Source: Pseudomonas rhizosphaerae (GTDB lineage Bacteria > Pseudomonadota > Gammaproteobacteria > Pseudomonadales > Pseudomonadaceae). Taken from it: a stretch of DNA of 64,000 nucleotides. The translations under genes were made by a program, and so were the position numbers. The first letter of the stretch is position 1. Every line of letters begins with the position of its first letter. Location: NCBI RefSeq assembly GCF_000761155.1, contig NZ_CP009533.1, positions 1,798,001-1,862,000 on the forward strand, given 5' to 3'. The notes under the pieces are model-generated. The model was given only the letters and a program-made list of their open reading frames with translations, was not told the DNA's origin and did not search any database. Positions 46,921 through 57,898 of the stretch are shown one piece after another.

Positions 46921-47251
46921 GTAGGAGCGGTCATCGGCCGCGAAGGGCGCGCTGCGGTATGACTGCTCCTCCGCGGCGGCCTTTTCGCGGCCACGGACCG
47001 CTCCTACAGGAGATCGGTGCACACCGCGGGGATGTACACCCCGTAGGAGCGGTCATCGGCCGCGAAAGGCGCGCTGCGGTATGACTGCTCCACCGCGGTG
47101 ACCTTTTCGCGGCCACGGACCGCTCCTACAGGAGATCGGTGCACACCGCGGGGATGTACACCCCGTAGGAGCGGTCATCGGCCGCGAAGGGCGCGCTGCG
47201 GTATGACTGCTCCACCGCGGTGGCCCTTTCGCGGGCAGAGCCCGCTCCCAC
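46921..47251. repeat. three tandem REPIN-containing units, period 122 bp
   Basis: Units begin at 46921, 47043 and 47165, each opening GTAGGAGCGGTCATCGGCCG and containing the inverse CGCGGCCACGGACCGCTCC, then a spacer GATCGGTGCACACCGCGGGG. The third unit ends with a different REP type (GGGCAGAGCCCGCTCCCAC). The array fills the 349-bp gap between two convergent genes; no gene is present. Confidence 0.88.
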
Positions 47252-47261
47252 AGAATGCGTT

Positions 47262-48581
47262 TTAGGCTTGATGCATGCCGTAGCGCTGGAACGACGAGCG
47301 CTTGGGCAGCCGATAGCGCTCACGCCCCAGCAGTTGGTTGGCGATGGTGGCGTTGCGCGTCGGGGCGATACCCAGGTCGGGCGAGCCCACGCCGTGCTGG
47401 AAGATCTCGGCGTTCTGCACGAAGATCTTCCCGGCGCCTTCGTCGCGGCGCCGTGCGGTGAAATCGGACTGCACCACGCAGTCGCCGTGGTCATCGGTGT
47501 CCAGCACCGTTTCCTTGAGCCGTTCGAACCATTCGGGCCAGGTATGCCGGTAGCCGGTGGCAGCGACGATCGCATTCGCCTCGATGGACCCGCTGCGGTC
47601 CAGTTCGCGGTGCCGGTAGGCGATGCGCAGAGTACCCTGGAGATCTTCCACCCGTTGCACTTCGCAGTTCGACAGCAGGGTCAGGCCCGGCTCGCGCCCG
47701 CCGATGGAGCGCTCGTAGATCAGGTCGTACAAGGCGCCGATGGTCGAGAAACTGATGCCCTTGTACAGCAGCCCTTGCCCGGCGACGATCTCGCGCCGGC
47801 GTTCGGGCGCCAGGCTGTGGAAGTAGTCCATGTAGGCGGGGGTGAAGCATTCCTGGCCCAGCTTGGAGTATTCCATCGGGTGGAAGCCGGGTGAGCGCGT
47901 GATCCAGCGGATCGAAGCGCCGGCCGCGACCCGCTCTGGCGTCAGCGCGCTGAACAGCGCCAGTACGCATTCGGCGGCGCTTTGTCCGGAACCGATCACC
48001 GTGACCTGTTGGCACTCGGCCAGCTCAGCCTGGCGTTTGCCGAACTGCGCCGAGTGCATGATCGGCGCCGCGCTCTTGACCTGCGCCCACTGTGGCAGCA
48101 AGGGTTGGGTGCCGATGCCCACCGCCAAGTGCCGGCTGCGATAGTGACGCTTGAACCCGGAGATCGACCGGCTCTGGATCACAAACCGTTGGTCATCGAC
48201 ATCGTAGGTGACATCGCACACTTCCTCGTCGAAGCGGCACGTGTTCAGGCGTTGCGCCGCCCAACGGCAGTAGTGGTCGTATTCCAGGCGCGGCACTTGG
48301 AAGTTGTCGTAGTAGTAGAACGCGTGCAGGCGGTCGTGATGATGCAGGTAATTGAGATAGCTCAAGGGGTGCGTCGGGTCGGCCATGGTCACCAGGTCGG
48401 CCAGAAAGGGCACTTGCAGGGTGGTGCCCGGAAGCAGCAACCCTTCGTGCCAGCGAAACTCGCTCTTGCGTTCCAAAAACAGATGGCTCACCTCGGGGTG
48501 GCCATCGAGCAAGGCGGCCAGCCCCAGGTTGAACGGGCCGATGCCTATGCCCGCAATGTCTATCGTCGTTACATCCGTCAT
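47262..48581 (-). CDS. N-hydroxylating monooxygenase, probable histamine N-monooxygenase
   Basis: About 439-residue flavin monooxygenase of the lysine/ornithine/histamine N6-hydroxylase class. FAD motif GIGIGPFNLGLAALL, NADPH motif VIGSGQSAAECVL and the C-terminal ATGYRHTWPEWF are present. ATG 48581 has GGAGAG upstream; the track of codons further upstream lacks one. In the acinetobactin and pseudomonine pathways this enzyme makes N-hydroxyhistamine from the decarboxylase product. It lies 61 bp downstream of the Cy-Cy-A NRPS gene. Confidence 0.88.
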   Translation of the reverse strand: MTDVTTIDIAGIGIGPFNLGLAALLDGHPEVSHLFLERKSEFRWHEGLLLPGTTLQVPFLADLVTMADPTHPLSYLNYLHHHDRLHAFYYYDNFQVPRLEYDHYCRWAAQRLNTCRFDEEVCDVTYDVDDQRFVIQSRSISGFKRHYRSRHLAVGIGTQPLLPQWAQVKSAAPIMHSAQFGKRQAELAECQQVTVIGSGQSAAECVLALFSALTPERVAAGASIRWITRSPGFHPMEYSKLGQECFTPAYMDYFHSLAPERRREIVAGQGLLYKGISFSTIGALYDLIYERSIGGREPGLTLLSNCEVQRVEDLQGTLRIAYRHRELDRSGSIEANAIVAATGYRHTWPEWFERLKETVLDTDDHGDCVVQSDFTARRRDEGAGKIFVQNAEIFQHGVGSPDLGIAPTRNATIANQLLGRERYRLPKRSSFQRYGMHQA

Positions 48582-48642
48582 CCCGTCTCTCCATGAGCAT
48601 TGTCGGGTAGGCACGGCGCCACTGCAGGGCGCCGTGATCGAT

Positions 48643-51600
48643 TCACTGCGCCAGTGCGGTGCGGCCCTTGGCGAGCAGCCGTTCCACGTCGTGGGCGTTG
48701 CGGCACTGCAGCAACTGGCCGGGTGACAGCGTCACGGCAAAGCATTCGCGCAGCCTGGCGGCAATGGCCTTCAAGTGTTGGGGGCGCAAGCCCAGGCTGA
48801 TGAAAGGAGTAGCGGAATCGTCGGTGGCTTGCGCCGTGCGACCCAGCACACTCAGGTAAGCCTGCAGCACGGCCGGCGCCACCGCGTCCGCAGCAGGGGC
48901 TGCATCCAAGGTCGGCGCGGCAAGCAGTTGCCGTGCCTGCTGGCGGTCGACCTTGCCGTTCGGCGACAGCGGTAAGCTGGCGACGGCCAGCAGGCGCGTC
49001 GGCAGATGGGAAGGTTGCAGATGCTCGCGGGCATAGTTGCGCAACTGGGCGACGCTGACCGGCTCGGTACCCTGGTCGCTCACGTACAGCGCACCGAGGT
49101 TGGTTTCGCCCTGGCTTGCGTCTGCGTAATCCACCACCAGCACCTGGCGCAGTGCGGGATGGTTGCTCAGCACCTTTTCCACATCGGGCAGCGAAACACG
49201 CACGCCGCGCACTTTCACGTAGCCATTGACCCGGCTGGCGAAGATCAGCGTGCCGTCGGTGCGATAGCGCCCGCGGTCGCCGCTGCGAAACGCCCTGACA
49301 GGTTGACCCTGTTCATCGCCGACGGTGATGAAATCGGTCTGCGCGTACTGGCCGTCTTCCAGGTAGCCAAGGGCCAGATTGACGCCCGTGGTATGGATAC
49401 GGCCAACCACGCCCGGCGGGCAGTGCCGGCCGTGCTCGTCCAGCACCAGGTAGCGGTTGCCGGGCAACGGCTGGCCGTAGGGGATGACCGTACGGTCGTC
49501 GCTGCCGATCTCGTGCCAGATGCTCCAGATGGTGGTTTCGGTCGGTCCTCCAAGGGAAATCAGCCGAGCATCGGGCAGCCATTCGCGCAGCTGCGCGATC
49601 ACCACCGGCTTGATGTAGTCGCCGCCCTGGGCGACCAGGCGCAGGCTGCGCAGGTCGTGTTCGCCACGGCAGGCCAGGAGCATTTCCACGATTGCCGGCA
49701 CCGAGCACCAGAGGCTGACCCCATGCTTGGCGATCAACTGGTTCCAGCGCACCGCGTCCTTTTCTTCGTTCGCCGCAGGCAGCACCAGTGTGGCGCCGGC
49801 GCTGAGGCTGCCGAACACGTCGAACAGCGACATGTCGTGGTGCAACGGCGTCACCGACATGAACACATCGTCTTCGCTGACCTGCCAGCGTGCCAGGGTG
49901 CTGCCGATCACGTTGGCCGTGGCGCGGTTGTTCAACACCACGCACTTGGGCTGGCCGGTGGTGCCCGAGGTGTACAGGTAGTAGGCCGGCGCGTCACTCA
50001 AGGACAGGTCGCTCAAGGACAGCTCTGACCGAGCCGGATCATGCGCAGACTGGGGCAAGGCCGCAGGCGTGGCGAGCAGTGCCGACATTGCGACGGCGGG
50101 GTGATCGACGGGTTCCAGCTCGGCCATCACGACCAGATCGGGCTGGCAGTTTTCCAGCAGGTAACGACGCCGTTGTGCAGGCGCCGACGCGTCGATGGGC
50201 ACCCAGATCACCCCTGTCAGTGCGCAGGCCAGGGTCAGCAGGGTGTGCTCGGGGCTGCGCGGCAGGCAGATCGCAACCACCTGCCCGCGCGCAATATCGC
50301 GGGCCTGCAAGGCGGCGATCACCCGTGCCACGCCGTCGCCCAGTTCGGCATAGCTCAGGCGTGTGGTGCCGCAGATGAGCGCAGTGCGCCTGTTGTCGGG
50401 GTCGAACAGATGCCCGGCGATGCGAGCCAGGAAAGGCGTTTGGCAAGCCTCGCTCTCGGGGCTGTTGTGGCGGTAGTGGCGGGTGTCCAGCAGCGGCGCG
50501 GTGGCCAGGGCGAAACGCTCGCCGGCGGCCACTTGGGCCATGGCACGGTCGAGCATGCCCAGGATGCAGGCGACGTGTTCCGAGTCCATCACCTTGTCGG
50601 CATAGTCGATGTCTACCCTCAGCGCGCCTTCGGCGTCGGTCGACAGCCGAATGTCCATGGCCACCTGCGGCGTCTGGGTCAGCCCTGTGTGCAGGCGCAC
50701 GGGACTGTCGGCAGGGGTCACCGGCCACGACAGGCCACTGGTGATCACCACCGGCAGCACCGGGCCCGGTCCGTGCTTCTCGAACAGCAGGCGGGTCAGG
50801 TCGACCCCCGAATACGCCAGGTGCTGCAACCCTTCGAGCACATCGACCTGCAGCGCGCTGGCGCGTTCGGCGAACGGGCGCGAATCGGCGGCCCAGTTGA
50901 TGGCGATGAAGCTCGAATGGTTGGCCAGGTCGGCGCCAGCGGCCGGCGCGACCGGGAGCGCCACGCACAGATCGCCCTCGTCGAGCCAATGCGCAAGCAC
51001 TTCCATGACCACGGCCATGAGCGCGGAGTTCTTGAACAGATGCTGCCGTGCCGCCAATCGGCTCAGCGCGGCGAACGTTGTCCGGGGCACCACCAGGCTC
51101 TGCCGCCGGTAGCTCGACGGCCCCGCCTGGGCAAGTAGCTGCTTCCACGGCAGGCACGGCGGGCCGGTGACGGCTGCCAACTTTTCGCGCCAGTAGGCCA
51201 TGTCGGCCTTGCGCTGTTCGCTCGAGGCTGCCGCAGCTGGCCGTGATGCTGGCGCGGCGAGGCTCTGCTCGGTGCTGCCGGTGAACAGTTCCACCAGCAA
51301 CGCCGCGATCGAGTGGCCGTCGAGGATCAAGGCGTCCATGCGCACGAACACCACGTGTTGGTCCTGCGCCAGGTGGAACACCGTGACGTTCCACGGTGCG
51401 GCGCGCAGATCGAACACGGCGTGGGCATAGGCCTCGCGGCGTTCTTCGACGCTGCGCAGGCCGTCGCTCAACGCCAGGTGGCGCAGGTCGATGTCATCCA
51501 GGTGCACCTCGGCCGCGGCACTGACGTACTGCACGCGCTGCTCGGCGTCGATGTGGGTGCGCAGGCACGGGTGACGTTCCACCATCGCAGCCAAGCGGCT

Positions 51601-53046
51601 GCGCAGCAGATGTGCATCGATAGGCCCGCGGTACTCACGAAATTCCTGCATGGCCACGCCGCCCAGGGCCATGTGTGCGCTACGGCCCAGCAGGTAGGCC
51701 TGTTGCAAGGCGTTCAGCGGCTGTCGAGCGGGCGGTGCGCTGAACGGCTGGTCCAGACGCGCCGGGTCGGCGGCAACGGCCTGCACCCGTGCGACGAACT
51801 GCTCGAACAGAGTAGAAACCCATGGCAGAGGCAGGGCGTCGACGCGAATGTCCCAGTTGATCGAAAGGCCCTGGTCGATGTGCGCCACCTGAACATCCAG
51901 CGCCACCTGTGGGCCTTGGGAGATGACCCAGTTCATGGGGCCGAAGACTTGCCGCACGCGTTCGGACAACAACCCTGCCTGGCCACGGTCGAGGGCCGCG
52001 GTGAACACCACCGGCGCCAACTGCGGCGAACCCTTGTGGCGTGACAGGTCGCGCATCAGGTCCACGCCCGAATAGGCGCTGTGCTCCAGGGCCTGGATCA
52101 GGTTGTCGCCTAGTTGCCGACACAGGCTCGCCGGACTGTCGGCGCTGGCCATGTCCACGTCGACGATCAACACGTTGGCGAACTCGCCGAGGGTGTCTTG
52201 CACCCAGGGCAGCAGCGGCGCGCGCCAGAAGCTGGGGACGTTGAGGCGAAAGCGGACGTCCCCGGTACGCTCGCCCAGCACCGTGGCGAACAGCCCGAGC
52301 ATCAGGTTGGACAAGGTCATTCGCCGCTCGCGCGCCAGCCGTTGCAAGGCCTGATAGTGCTGCGCGTCGAGCCAGGTGTGCAGGCGCTGGCTGCGTGGCT
52401 GCGCCGCGGGCTGATCGAGCAAGGGCAGGGTGGGGGCTGGCGCAATGGCATCCAGACGCTGGCGCCACCAGTGGCGATCGCGATCGCGGGCGCTTTTCAC
52501 CGCCGGGTCGGCGCGTAGCGTGTCCAGCCACTGGAAGAACGTCGGCGGCGTTGCGCCTGGCTGCTCCGGTGTTACATAGGCCGTTGCATAGGCCGCCGCC
52601 AGGTCTTCCATCAGCGTGGGAAAACTGGATGGGTCGATGGCGATCATGTCGGTGTCGACGTGCAGGCGAAAACGCGCGTGCGGAAGCAGGCTGATGCCTA
52701 GGCGCAGCCCGCCGAAGTGGACCAGGTCCAGTTGCTGATGAGTCCACAGGTCGCGTTTGTGCAGCAGCACCCGATCCATTTCCGCGGCCGCAAGTCCGCT
52801 CAGGTCCTCGACTTCAAGGGACGGCGCGCACGCCGTCGGCGGGGTGTGCTGCAAGCCGTCGGGGCTTACCCGCAACTGCAGCATCGGGTGGCGCCGGCCG
52901 GTTATTTCCAGTGCCGCGCGCAGCCGGTCGAGGTCGATCCCATGGCCGTCGAACTCGGTGTACAGGTGAGCTGACACGTTTCCCAACGCCGCATGAGCAG
53001 CTCGCCCGATCCAGCAGGCGGCTTGCATTGAAGTTAACTCTCTCAT
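48643..53046 (-). CDS. NRPS protein: Cy - Cy - A - degenerate carrier domain
   Basis: 1467 residues. Cy1 (about 1-420) has the cyclisation motif DMIAIDPSS (Asp133, Asp138, Ser141). Cy2 (about 430-860) has DALILDGHS. The adenylation domain (about 880-1370) has [44 protein letters not shown] and SPNGKVDR. The C-terminal 80 residues are carrier-like, but the core reads [11 protein letters not shown], with no serine at the phosphopantetheine site (about residue 1422). It should activate threonine and form the aryl-oxazoline. Gene naming within the pms set is uncertain to me. Confidence 0.88.
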   Translation of the reverse strand: MRELTSMQAACWIGRAAHAALGNVSAHLYTEFDGHGIDLDRLRAALEITGRRHPMLQLRVSPDGLQHTPPTACAPSLEVEDLSGLAAAEMDRVLLHKRDLWTHQQLDLVHFGGLRLGISLLPHARFRLHVDTDMIAIDPSSFPTLMEDLAAAYATAYVTPEQPGATPPTFFQWLDTLRADPAVKSARDRDRHWWRQRLDAIAPAPTLPLLDQPAAQPRSQRLHTWLDAQHYQALQRLARERRMTLSNLMLGLFATVLGERTGDVRFRLNVPSFWRAPLLPWVQDTLGEFANVLIVDVDMASADSPASLCRQLGDNLIQALEHSAYSGVDLMRDLSRHKGSPQLAPVVFTAALDRGQAGLLSERVRQVFGPMNWVISQGPQVALDVQVAHIDQGLSINWDIRVDALPLPWVSTLFEQFVARVQAVAADPARLDQPFSAPPARQPLNALQQAYLLGRSAHMALGGVAMQEFREYRGPIDAHLLRSRLAAMVERHPCLRTHIDAEQRVQYVSAAAEVHLDDIDLRHLALSDGLRSVEERREAYAHAVFDLRAAPWNVTVFHLAQDQHVVFVRMDALILDGHSIAALLVELFTGSTEQSLAAPASRPAAAASSEQRKADMAYWREKLAAVTGPPCLPWKQLLAQAGPSSYRRQSLVVPRTTFAALSRLAARQHLFKNSALMAVVMEVLAHWLDEGDLCVALPVAPAAGADLANHSSFIAINWAADSRPFAERASALQVDVLEGLQHLAYSGVDLTRLLFEKHGPGPVLPVVITSGLSWPVTPADSPVRLHTGLTQTPQVAMDIRLSTDAEGALRVDIDYADKVMDSEHVACILGMLDRAMAQVAAGERFALATAPLLDTRHYRHNSPESEACQTPFLARIAGHLFDPDNRRTALICGTTRLSYAELGDGVARVIAALQARDIARGQVVAICLPRSPEHTLLTLACALTGVIWVPIDASAPAQRRRYLLENCQPDLVVMAELEPVDHPAVAMSALLATPAALPQSAHDPARSELSLSDLSLSDAPAYYLYTSGTTGQPKCVVLNNRATANVIGSTLARWQVSEDDVFMSVTPLHHDMSLFDVFGSLSAGATLVLPAANEEKDAVRWNQLIAKHGVSLWCSVPAIVEMLLACRGEHDLRSLRLVAQGGDYIKPVVIAQLREWLPDARLISLGGPTETTIWSIWHEIGSDDRTVIPYGQPLPGNRYLVLDEHGRHCPPGVVGRIHTTGVNLALGYLEDGQYAQTDFITVGDEQGQPVRAFRSGDRGRYRTDGTLIFASRVNGYVKVRGVRVSLPDVEKVLSNHPALRQVLVVDYADASQGETNLGALYVSDQGTEPVSVAQLRNYAREHLQPSHLPTRLLAVASLPLSPNGKVDRQQARQLLAAPTLDAAPAADAVAPAVLQAYLSVLGRTAQATDDSATPFISLGLRPQHLKAIAARLRECFAVTLSPGQLLQCRNAHDVERLLAKGRTALAQ

Positions 53047-53097
53047 GGCTCACTCGTTTCACGTGATTGACAAGGTTGTGGATATGCCGTCACCATT

Positions 53098-53116
53098 AGA
53101 AACAATAATCATTCAC
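53098..53116. promoter_or_regulatory. candidate Fur box between the Cy-Cy-A NRPS and pmsC
   Basis: AGAAACAATAATCATTCAC matches 12 of 19 Fur consensus positions with an unbroken ATAATCATT core. It lies in the 117-bp divergent gap between the two biosynthetic transcripts. Confidence 0.6.
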
Positions 53117-53163
53117 ATTCGCAATTAAAAATTACACTTTAGGGCAGGGAGGCGAAACCGAAG

Positions 53164-54339
53164 ATGAGATCAGCCATCGTCAGAACGACCGCGCCGCAAG
53201 ACATGCAACAACTTGTTTCAAATGGTGATTTTTCGTTCGTATCGGGCCAGCGCGAGCTGCGTGCCCAGGGGGTCGTGCAACGCGTCGAGGTTCCGGCGCT
53301 GGGTGGCCATGATGGCCAAGGCCGATTCCAGCAAGCCGTGCAGGAGGCGTTCGCCCAGGCTCGGCAAGCCGGGCAGGAGGTGCCGATGGTGGTCGGGGCA
53401 ATCCCCTTCGACCCGTCCGAGCCGTCTTGCCTGTATGTCCCGCAACAGGCCCAGTGGCACGACTCGCCGCCAAGCGGTCCAGGCACGCTGACACCCATGC
53501 CGCCGTTGCTGGAGCAGCGCAACCTGCCTGATGAGCACGCGTTCATGCGTTCGGTCGAGCACGCGGTGACCAATTTTGGCTACAGCGATGTGCGCAAGGC
53601 AGTGCTGTCCGTGCAGCGCGAACTGCTGTTCGCGCAGAACATCGACGTCGACGCCCTGGCCCGTAACCTGCGTGCGCAGAATCCTGCGGGCTACCACTTC
53701 CGCGTGCCGATGGCCGACGGTGCCACGCTGCTGGGCGTGAGTCCCGAGCTGCTGGTGCGCAAGCACGGGGCCTCGTTCGTCTCCAACCCGCTGGCGGGGT
53801 CGGCCAAGCGCATGGCCGATGCCGACGCCGATCGACGCAGCGCCCAGTGGCTTTGCGAATCGGACAAGGATCACTACGAACACGGCTTCGTCACCGCGGA
53901 CATCGCTGCGCGAATCAGCGAGCTGTGCTCGCGGCTGGATGTGCCGGAGCAGCCCTCGCTGATCAGCACCCCGACCCTGTGGCACCTGTCGACGCGCATC
54001 GAAGGCACCCTGGCCGACCCCAGCGTGTCGGCCTTGCAGCTGGCCTGTCGGCTGCACCCTACACCTGCCGTCTGCGGTTTCCCTACGGAATTGGCGCGAC
54101 GTCTGATTCGCTTCGTCGAACCCACCGAGCGCGGCCTGTTCACTGGCATGGTCGGCTGGTGCGACGCTCAGGGCAACGGCGAATGGGTCGTCACCATTCG
54201 CTGCGGCACGGTTGCAGGCCCCAGGGTCAGGCTGTTTGCCGGAGCCGGCATCGTCGAGGCCTCGCAGCCCGCAGTGGAGTGGGCCGAAGTCCAGACCAAG
54301 CTGCGCACCATGCTCCAGGCCTGCGGACTGCACACCTGA
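53164..54339 (+). CDS. pmsC: isochorismate synthase
   Basis: 391-residue chorismate-utilising enzyme (chorismate to isochorismate). Family motifs are LLGVSPELLVRK, NPLAGSAKRM, LRLHPTPAVCGFPTE-like (ACRLHPTPAVCGFPTELARR) and RGLFTGMVGWCDAQGNGEWVVTIRC. First gene of a block whose order (synthase, aryl-AMP ligase, histidine decarboxylase, lyase) equals pmsCEAB of P. fluorescens WCS374. ATG 53164 is the earliest good start; its ribosome site is weak. Confidence 0.93.
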   Translation: MRSAIVRTTAPQDMQQLVSNGDFSFVSGQRELRAQGVVQRVEVPALGGHDGQGRFQQAVQEAFAQARQAGQEVPMVVGAIPFDPSEPSCLYVPQQAQWHDSPPSGPGTLTPMPPLLEQRNLPDEHAFMRSVEHAVTNFGYSDVRKAVLSVQRELLFAQNIDVDALARNLRAQNPAGYHFRVPMADGATLLGVSPELLVRKHGASFVSNPLAGSAKRMADADADRRSAQWLCESDKDHYEHGFVTADIAARISELCSRLDVPEQPSLISTPTLWHLSTRIEGTLADPSVSALQLACRLHPTPAVCGFPTELARRLIRFVEPTERGLFTGMVGWCDAQGNGEWVVTIRCGTVAGPRVRLFAGAGIVEASQPAVEWAEVQTKLRTMLQACGLHT

Positions 54340-54366
54340 TCCACCTTTCTCATGACGAGCGAAACC

Positions 54367-56202
54367 ATGACTATCGAATTCACCCGCTGGCCGCAGCAAC
54401 GCGCTCAGGCCTATCGCGACCTCGGCTACTGGCTCGACCAGCCATTGACGTGCATTCTCGACGAGCGCTGCCAGGTTCAACCTGACGCGCTGGCGATCAT
54501 CTGTGGCGAGCGCCGCTTCACCTACGCCGACCTCGACCGGCTGTCGTCCAACCTGGCTTCGCGCCTGGCTGCGCACGGTTTGGGCCAGGGCGATGCGGCG
54601 CTGGTGCAGTTGCCGAACATCGCCGAGTTCCATGTGGTGCTGTTCGCCTTGCTCAAGGCCGGCATCGTGCCGCTCAATGCGCTGTTCAGTCACCGCCGGC
54701 TGGAGCTGGGCGCCTACGTCAAGCAGCTTTCACCCAAATTGCTGATCGCCTCTCGCGAACATGAAGTGTTTCGCGACGACGGCTATGAAACCTTGTTCGA
54801 GCAGGCCACGGCCCGGCCACAGATTGCCTTGTTGCTCGGTGACGCCCGCACCGAACACAGCCTAGCCCACTGGATCGAGACACCTGGCAGCGAACAGGCG
54901 CCGTACGCGCCCACGGCCGCCGACGAAGTGGCCTTGTTCCAGCTGTCCGGCGGCAGTACCGGCACGCCGAAATTGATCCCGCGCACCCATAACGACTACC
55001 ACTACAACGCCCGTGCCTGTGCCGAGGTCTGCGCGCTCACGGCACAAACGCGCTTTCTCTGCGCGGTGCCGGCCGCGCACAATTTCCTGCTCAGCTCGCC
55101 GGGTGCCTTGGGCGTGTTCCATGCCGGCGGCTGCGTGATCATGGCCGACAATCCGGAGCCGCTGGCGTGCTTTGCGCTCATCGAGCAGCACGGCGTCAAC
55201 ACCGTGGCCCTGGTGCCCAGTGCCGTGGCCCTGTGGCTGCAAGCCGCGCCCCCACACCGTGAGCAACTGCAATCGCTGCGCTACCTGCAGGTCGGCGGCG
55301 CGGTGTTCGCGGACTCGTTGGCGCGCCAGGTGCCCACGGTGCTGGGCTGTCAGTTGCAGCAGGTGTTTGGCATGGCCGAAGGGCTGATCAACTACACCCG
55401 CCTGGACGACAGCGACGAGCAGGTATTCACCAGCCAAGGGCGTCCGGTCAGCCCCGGCGATGAAATCAAGATCGTCGACGAGCAGGGCACCGAGGTGCCC
55501 GACGGCCAGGCAGGGATGCTCGCCACTCGCGGGCCGTACACCTTCTGTGGTTACTACAAGAGTCCCGAACAGAATGCCCAGGCGTTCGACGCGCAGGGCT
55601 ACTACTATTCCGGCGACCTGGTGCAGCGCCTGCCCAGCGGGGATCTGCGCGTGGTGGGAAGGATCAAGGATCAGGTCAACCGCGGCGGCGAGAAGATCGC
55701 CTCCGAAGAGATCGAAAACCTCATCGTGCTGCACCCCGCCGTGACCCATGCCGGCCTTGTGGCCATGCCCGACGAGGCGTTGGGCGAGAAGAGCTGCGCG
55801 TTCGTGGTCACCCGCGATCCGACCCTCAAGGCGCCTGCGCTGCGTCGTCACCTGGTGGAGCTGGGCATTGCCGAGTACAAGTTGCCCGACCGCATCCGCC
55901 TGATCCCGAGCATGCCGCTGACGGCCGTGGGCAAGATCGACAAGAAACGCCTGCGCCAACTGCTGGCAGTGGACACCAACCGCACCTGGCTGAAGACGCG
56001 CCTGCTGCAATTGATCGAAGACGGCGAAACCCTCGACCCCGAGGAAAACCTGATTTTCTACGGCCTGGATTCCTTGCAGGTGATGCGCCTGGCGGCCGAG
56101 CTCAAGGAGCGCGGCGTGGCCGTGAGTTTCGAGGAACTTGCCAGCGCGCCGACCCTGGCCAACTGGTGGGCACTGGTCGAGAGCCGCCAGAAAGCCGCCT
56201 GA
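54367..56202 (+). CDS. pmsE: salicylate (aryl acid) AMP ligase with C-terminal aryl carrier domain
   Basis: About 611 residues. The stand-alone adenylation domain (1-530) resembles DhbE/YbtE ([67 protein letters not shown]). A fused aryl carrier domain (about 535-611) has intact Ser569 in [12 protein letters not shown]. It activates salicylate and loads it on its own carrier arm. The binding pocket has Asn239, Ser244 and Ile341; see findings. ATG 54367 (MTIEFTRWP) fits family N-termini; ATG 54352 is possible. It starts 27 bp after pmsC. Confidence 0.92.
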   Translation: MTIEFTRWPQQRAQAYRDLGYWLDQPLTCILDERCQVQPDALAIICGERRFTYADLDRLSSNLASRLAAHGLGQGDAALVQLPNIAEFHVVLFALLKAGIVPLNALFSHRRLELGAYVKQLSPKLLIASREHEVFRDDGYETLFEQATARPQIALLLGDARTEHSLAHWIETPGSEQAPYAPTAADEVALFQLSGGSTGTPKLIPRTHNDYHYNARACAEVCALTAQTRFLCAVPAAHNFLLSSPGALGVFHAGGCVIMADNPEPLACFALIEQHGVNTVALVPSAVALWLQAAPPHREQLQSLRYLQVGGAVFADSLARQVPTVLGCQLQQVFGMAEGLINYTRLDDSDEQVFTSQGRPVSPGDEIKIVDEQGTEVPDGQAGMLATRGPYTFCGYYKSPEQNAQAFDAQGYYYSGDLVQRLPSGDLRVVGRIKDQVNRGGEKIASEEIENLIVLHPAVTHAGLVAMPDEALGEKSCAFVVTRDPTLKAPALRRHLVELGIAEYKLPDRIRLIPSMPLTAVGKIDKKRLRQLLAVDTNRTWLKTRLLQLIEDGETLDPEENLIFYGLDSLQVMRLAAELKERGVAVSFEELASAPTLANWWALVESRQKAA

Positions 56203-56264
56203 CTCAAGGTGCGGGCCGCGCCGGTGCAGTGCGGCTCGCCTGGTCATTCCAGAGAGGATGCAAG

Positions 56265-57491
56265 ATGACATTGTCTACTGCCGACACCCACCGACTCGAT
56301 GATTTCTGGCAACACTGCCTCAAGCATCAGTTCTTCAATATCGGCTACCCGGAAAACGCCGATTTCGACTACAGCGCGCTGGAGCGTTTCCTGCGCTTTT
56401 CCATCAACAATTGTGGAGACTGGAGCGAGCACAGCAACTACGTGCTCAATTCCTTCGACTTCGAAAAAGAGGTGATGGCGTATTTCGCCGACCTGTTCGA
56501 GATTCCTCGCGAGGACAGCTGGGGCTATGTCACCAACGGCGGCACCGAGGGCAACATGTTCGGCTGTTACCTGGCGCGGGAATTGTTTCCCGACGGGACT
56601 TTGTACTATTCAAAGGACACCCATTATTCGGTGGCCAAGATCGTCAAGCTGTTGCGTATAAAGTGCCGCGCCGTGAACGCCTTGCCCACCGGCGAAATCG
56701 ACTATGACGACCTGCTGGCGAAGATCGCCGCAGACGGTGAACGGCACCCGATCATCTTCGCCAACATCGGCACGACCATGCGCGGCGCCGTCGACGACAT
56801 CGCCGTCATCCAGCAGCGCCTGCAAGATGCCGGCATCGCCCGGCGCGACTATTACCTGCACGCCGATGCCGCGTTGAGCGGAATGATCCTGCCGTTCGTG
56901 GACGCGCCGCAGCCGTTCACCTTTGCCGACGGCATCGATTCGATCTGCGTTTCCGGGCACAAGATGATCGGCTCGCCGATTCCCTGCGGGATCGTCGTGG
57001 CCAAGCGCAGGAACGTTGCGCGCATCTCCGTGGAAGTGGACTACATCTCGGCAAGCGACAAGACCATCAGCGGCTCGCGCAACGGTCATACGCCGATGAT
57101 CATGTGGGCGGCGCTGCGCAGCCATTCTTCCGCGCAGTGGCGCCGTCGGGTCGAGCGCAGCCTGGCTGCCGCCCAGTATGCGGTCAACCGCCTGCAGGCC
57201 GGCGGGGTCAAGGCGTGGCGCAACCCCAACTCCATCACCGTAGTGTTTCCCTGCCCCTCGGCGGACATCGCCCGCAAGTACGGCCTGGCCACCTCGGGCG
57301 ACACCGCGCACCTGATCACCACGCCCCATCACCGCGACAACCGGGCCATCGATGCCTTGATCGACGAGGTCATCGCCGATGCCCGTCCGGAAGTCTGGCG
57401 TGCCACCCTCCAGCGCAGCTGGCAGGGCAGTGCCCAACGGCTGCCGCGAACGGCTTCATGGAACCAGGCAGCTGGCCTGGGAAGATTTTGA
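56265..57491 (+). CDS. pmsA: pyridoxal-phosphate histidine decarboxylase
   Basis: 408-residue group II decarboxylase that makes histamine for the siderophore. The PLP lysine is Lys233 in [10 protein letters not shown]. The ring-stacking His120 (KDTHYS) and the Asp of LHADAALSG are present. The start [22 protein letters not shown] is preceded by GAGAGGA. Long similarity to bacterial PLP-type histidine decarboxylases, including that of acinetobactin loci. It lies 62 bp after pmsE. Confidence 0.94.
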   Translation: MTLSTADTHRLDDFWQHCLKHQFFNIGYPENADFDYSALERFLRFSINNCGDWSEHSNYVLNSFDFEKEVMAYFADLFEIPREDSWGYVTNGGTEGNMFGCYLARELFPDGTLYYSKDTHYSVAKIVKLLRIKCRAVNALPTGEIDYDDLLAKIAADGERHPIIFANIGTTMRGAVDDIAVIQQRLQDAGIARRDYYLHADAALSGMILPFVDAPQPFTFADGIDSICVSGHKMIGSPIPCGIVVAKRRNVARISVEVDYISASDKTISGSRNGHTPMIMWAALRSHSSAQWRRRVERSLAAAQYAVNRLQAGGVKAWRNPNSITVVFPCPSADIARKYGLATSGDTAHLITTPHHRDNRAIDALIDEVIADARPEVWRATLQRSWQGSAQRLPRTASWNQAAGLGRF

Positions 57492-57547
57492 TGCCGGGTC
57501 TGCAATGCTCCAGCTTTTCCATTCCACCTTGCCAGAGAGAGGCTACC

Positions 57548-57865
57548 TTGACCCCACCACTCCACCCCCGGGACTGCGCGAACCTGGAGGATATCCGCGG
57601 CGGTATCGATTGGCACGACCGGCAGATTTTCCAGGCACTGGTGCAACGGCTGGAATACGTCAAGGCCGCGGCCCAGTTCAAACCCAGCGAAGAATCCATT
57701 CCGGCACCCGAACGGGTTGCCGCGATGCTCCAGCAGCGCTTGGACTGGGCCGCTGCCGCCGGATTTGATTCGGCGTTCACCGAGGCGCTGTTCGAGAAGA
57801 TCATCCACTGGAACATCCAGCAGCAGATTGAGCACTGGCGCGCGACCCGAGCGCCCTACGTCTGA
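57548..57865 (+). CDS. pmsB: isochorismate-pyruvate lyase (salicylate-forming)
   Basis: 105-residue PchB-like chorismate-mutase-fold enzyme (isochorismate to salicylate plus pyruvate). It aligns with PchB through IRGGIDWHDRQIFQALVQRLEYVKAAAQFK, IPAPERVAAML and IIHWNIQQQIEHWR. A TTG start at 57548 with AGAGAGG 6 bases upstream gives the right length; no ATG in frame gives a sensible N-terminus. Its presence, and the absence of entA/entB genes, shows that the locus makes salicylate, not 2,3-dihydroxybenzoate. Confidence 0.92.
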   Translation: MTPPLHPRDCANLEDIRGGIDWHDRQIFQALVQRLEYVKAAAQFKPSEESIPAPERVAAMLQQRLDWAAAAGFDSAFTEALFEKIIHWNIQQQIEHWRATRAPYV

Positions 57866-57898
57866 TCATTCCGCACCTACAGGAATGGCAGTGCATAT

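Noticed and set aside
46921..47251. CRISPR array
   Set aside because: Units repeat over their full length, including the would-be spacers, contain REP palindromes and have no cas genes nearby.
48643..49000. Frameshift or sequencing error as the cause of the missing carrier serine
   Set aside because: The frame is continuous with normal carrier-like helices before and after the core, so substitution is more likely than a shift.
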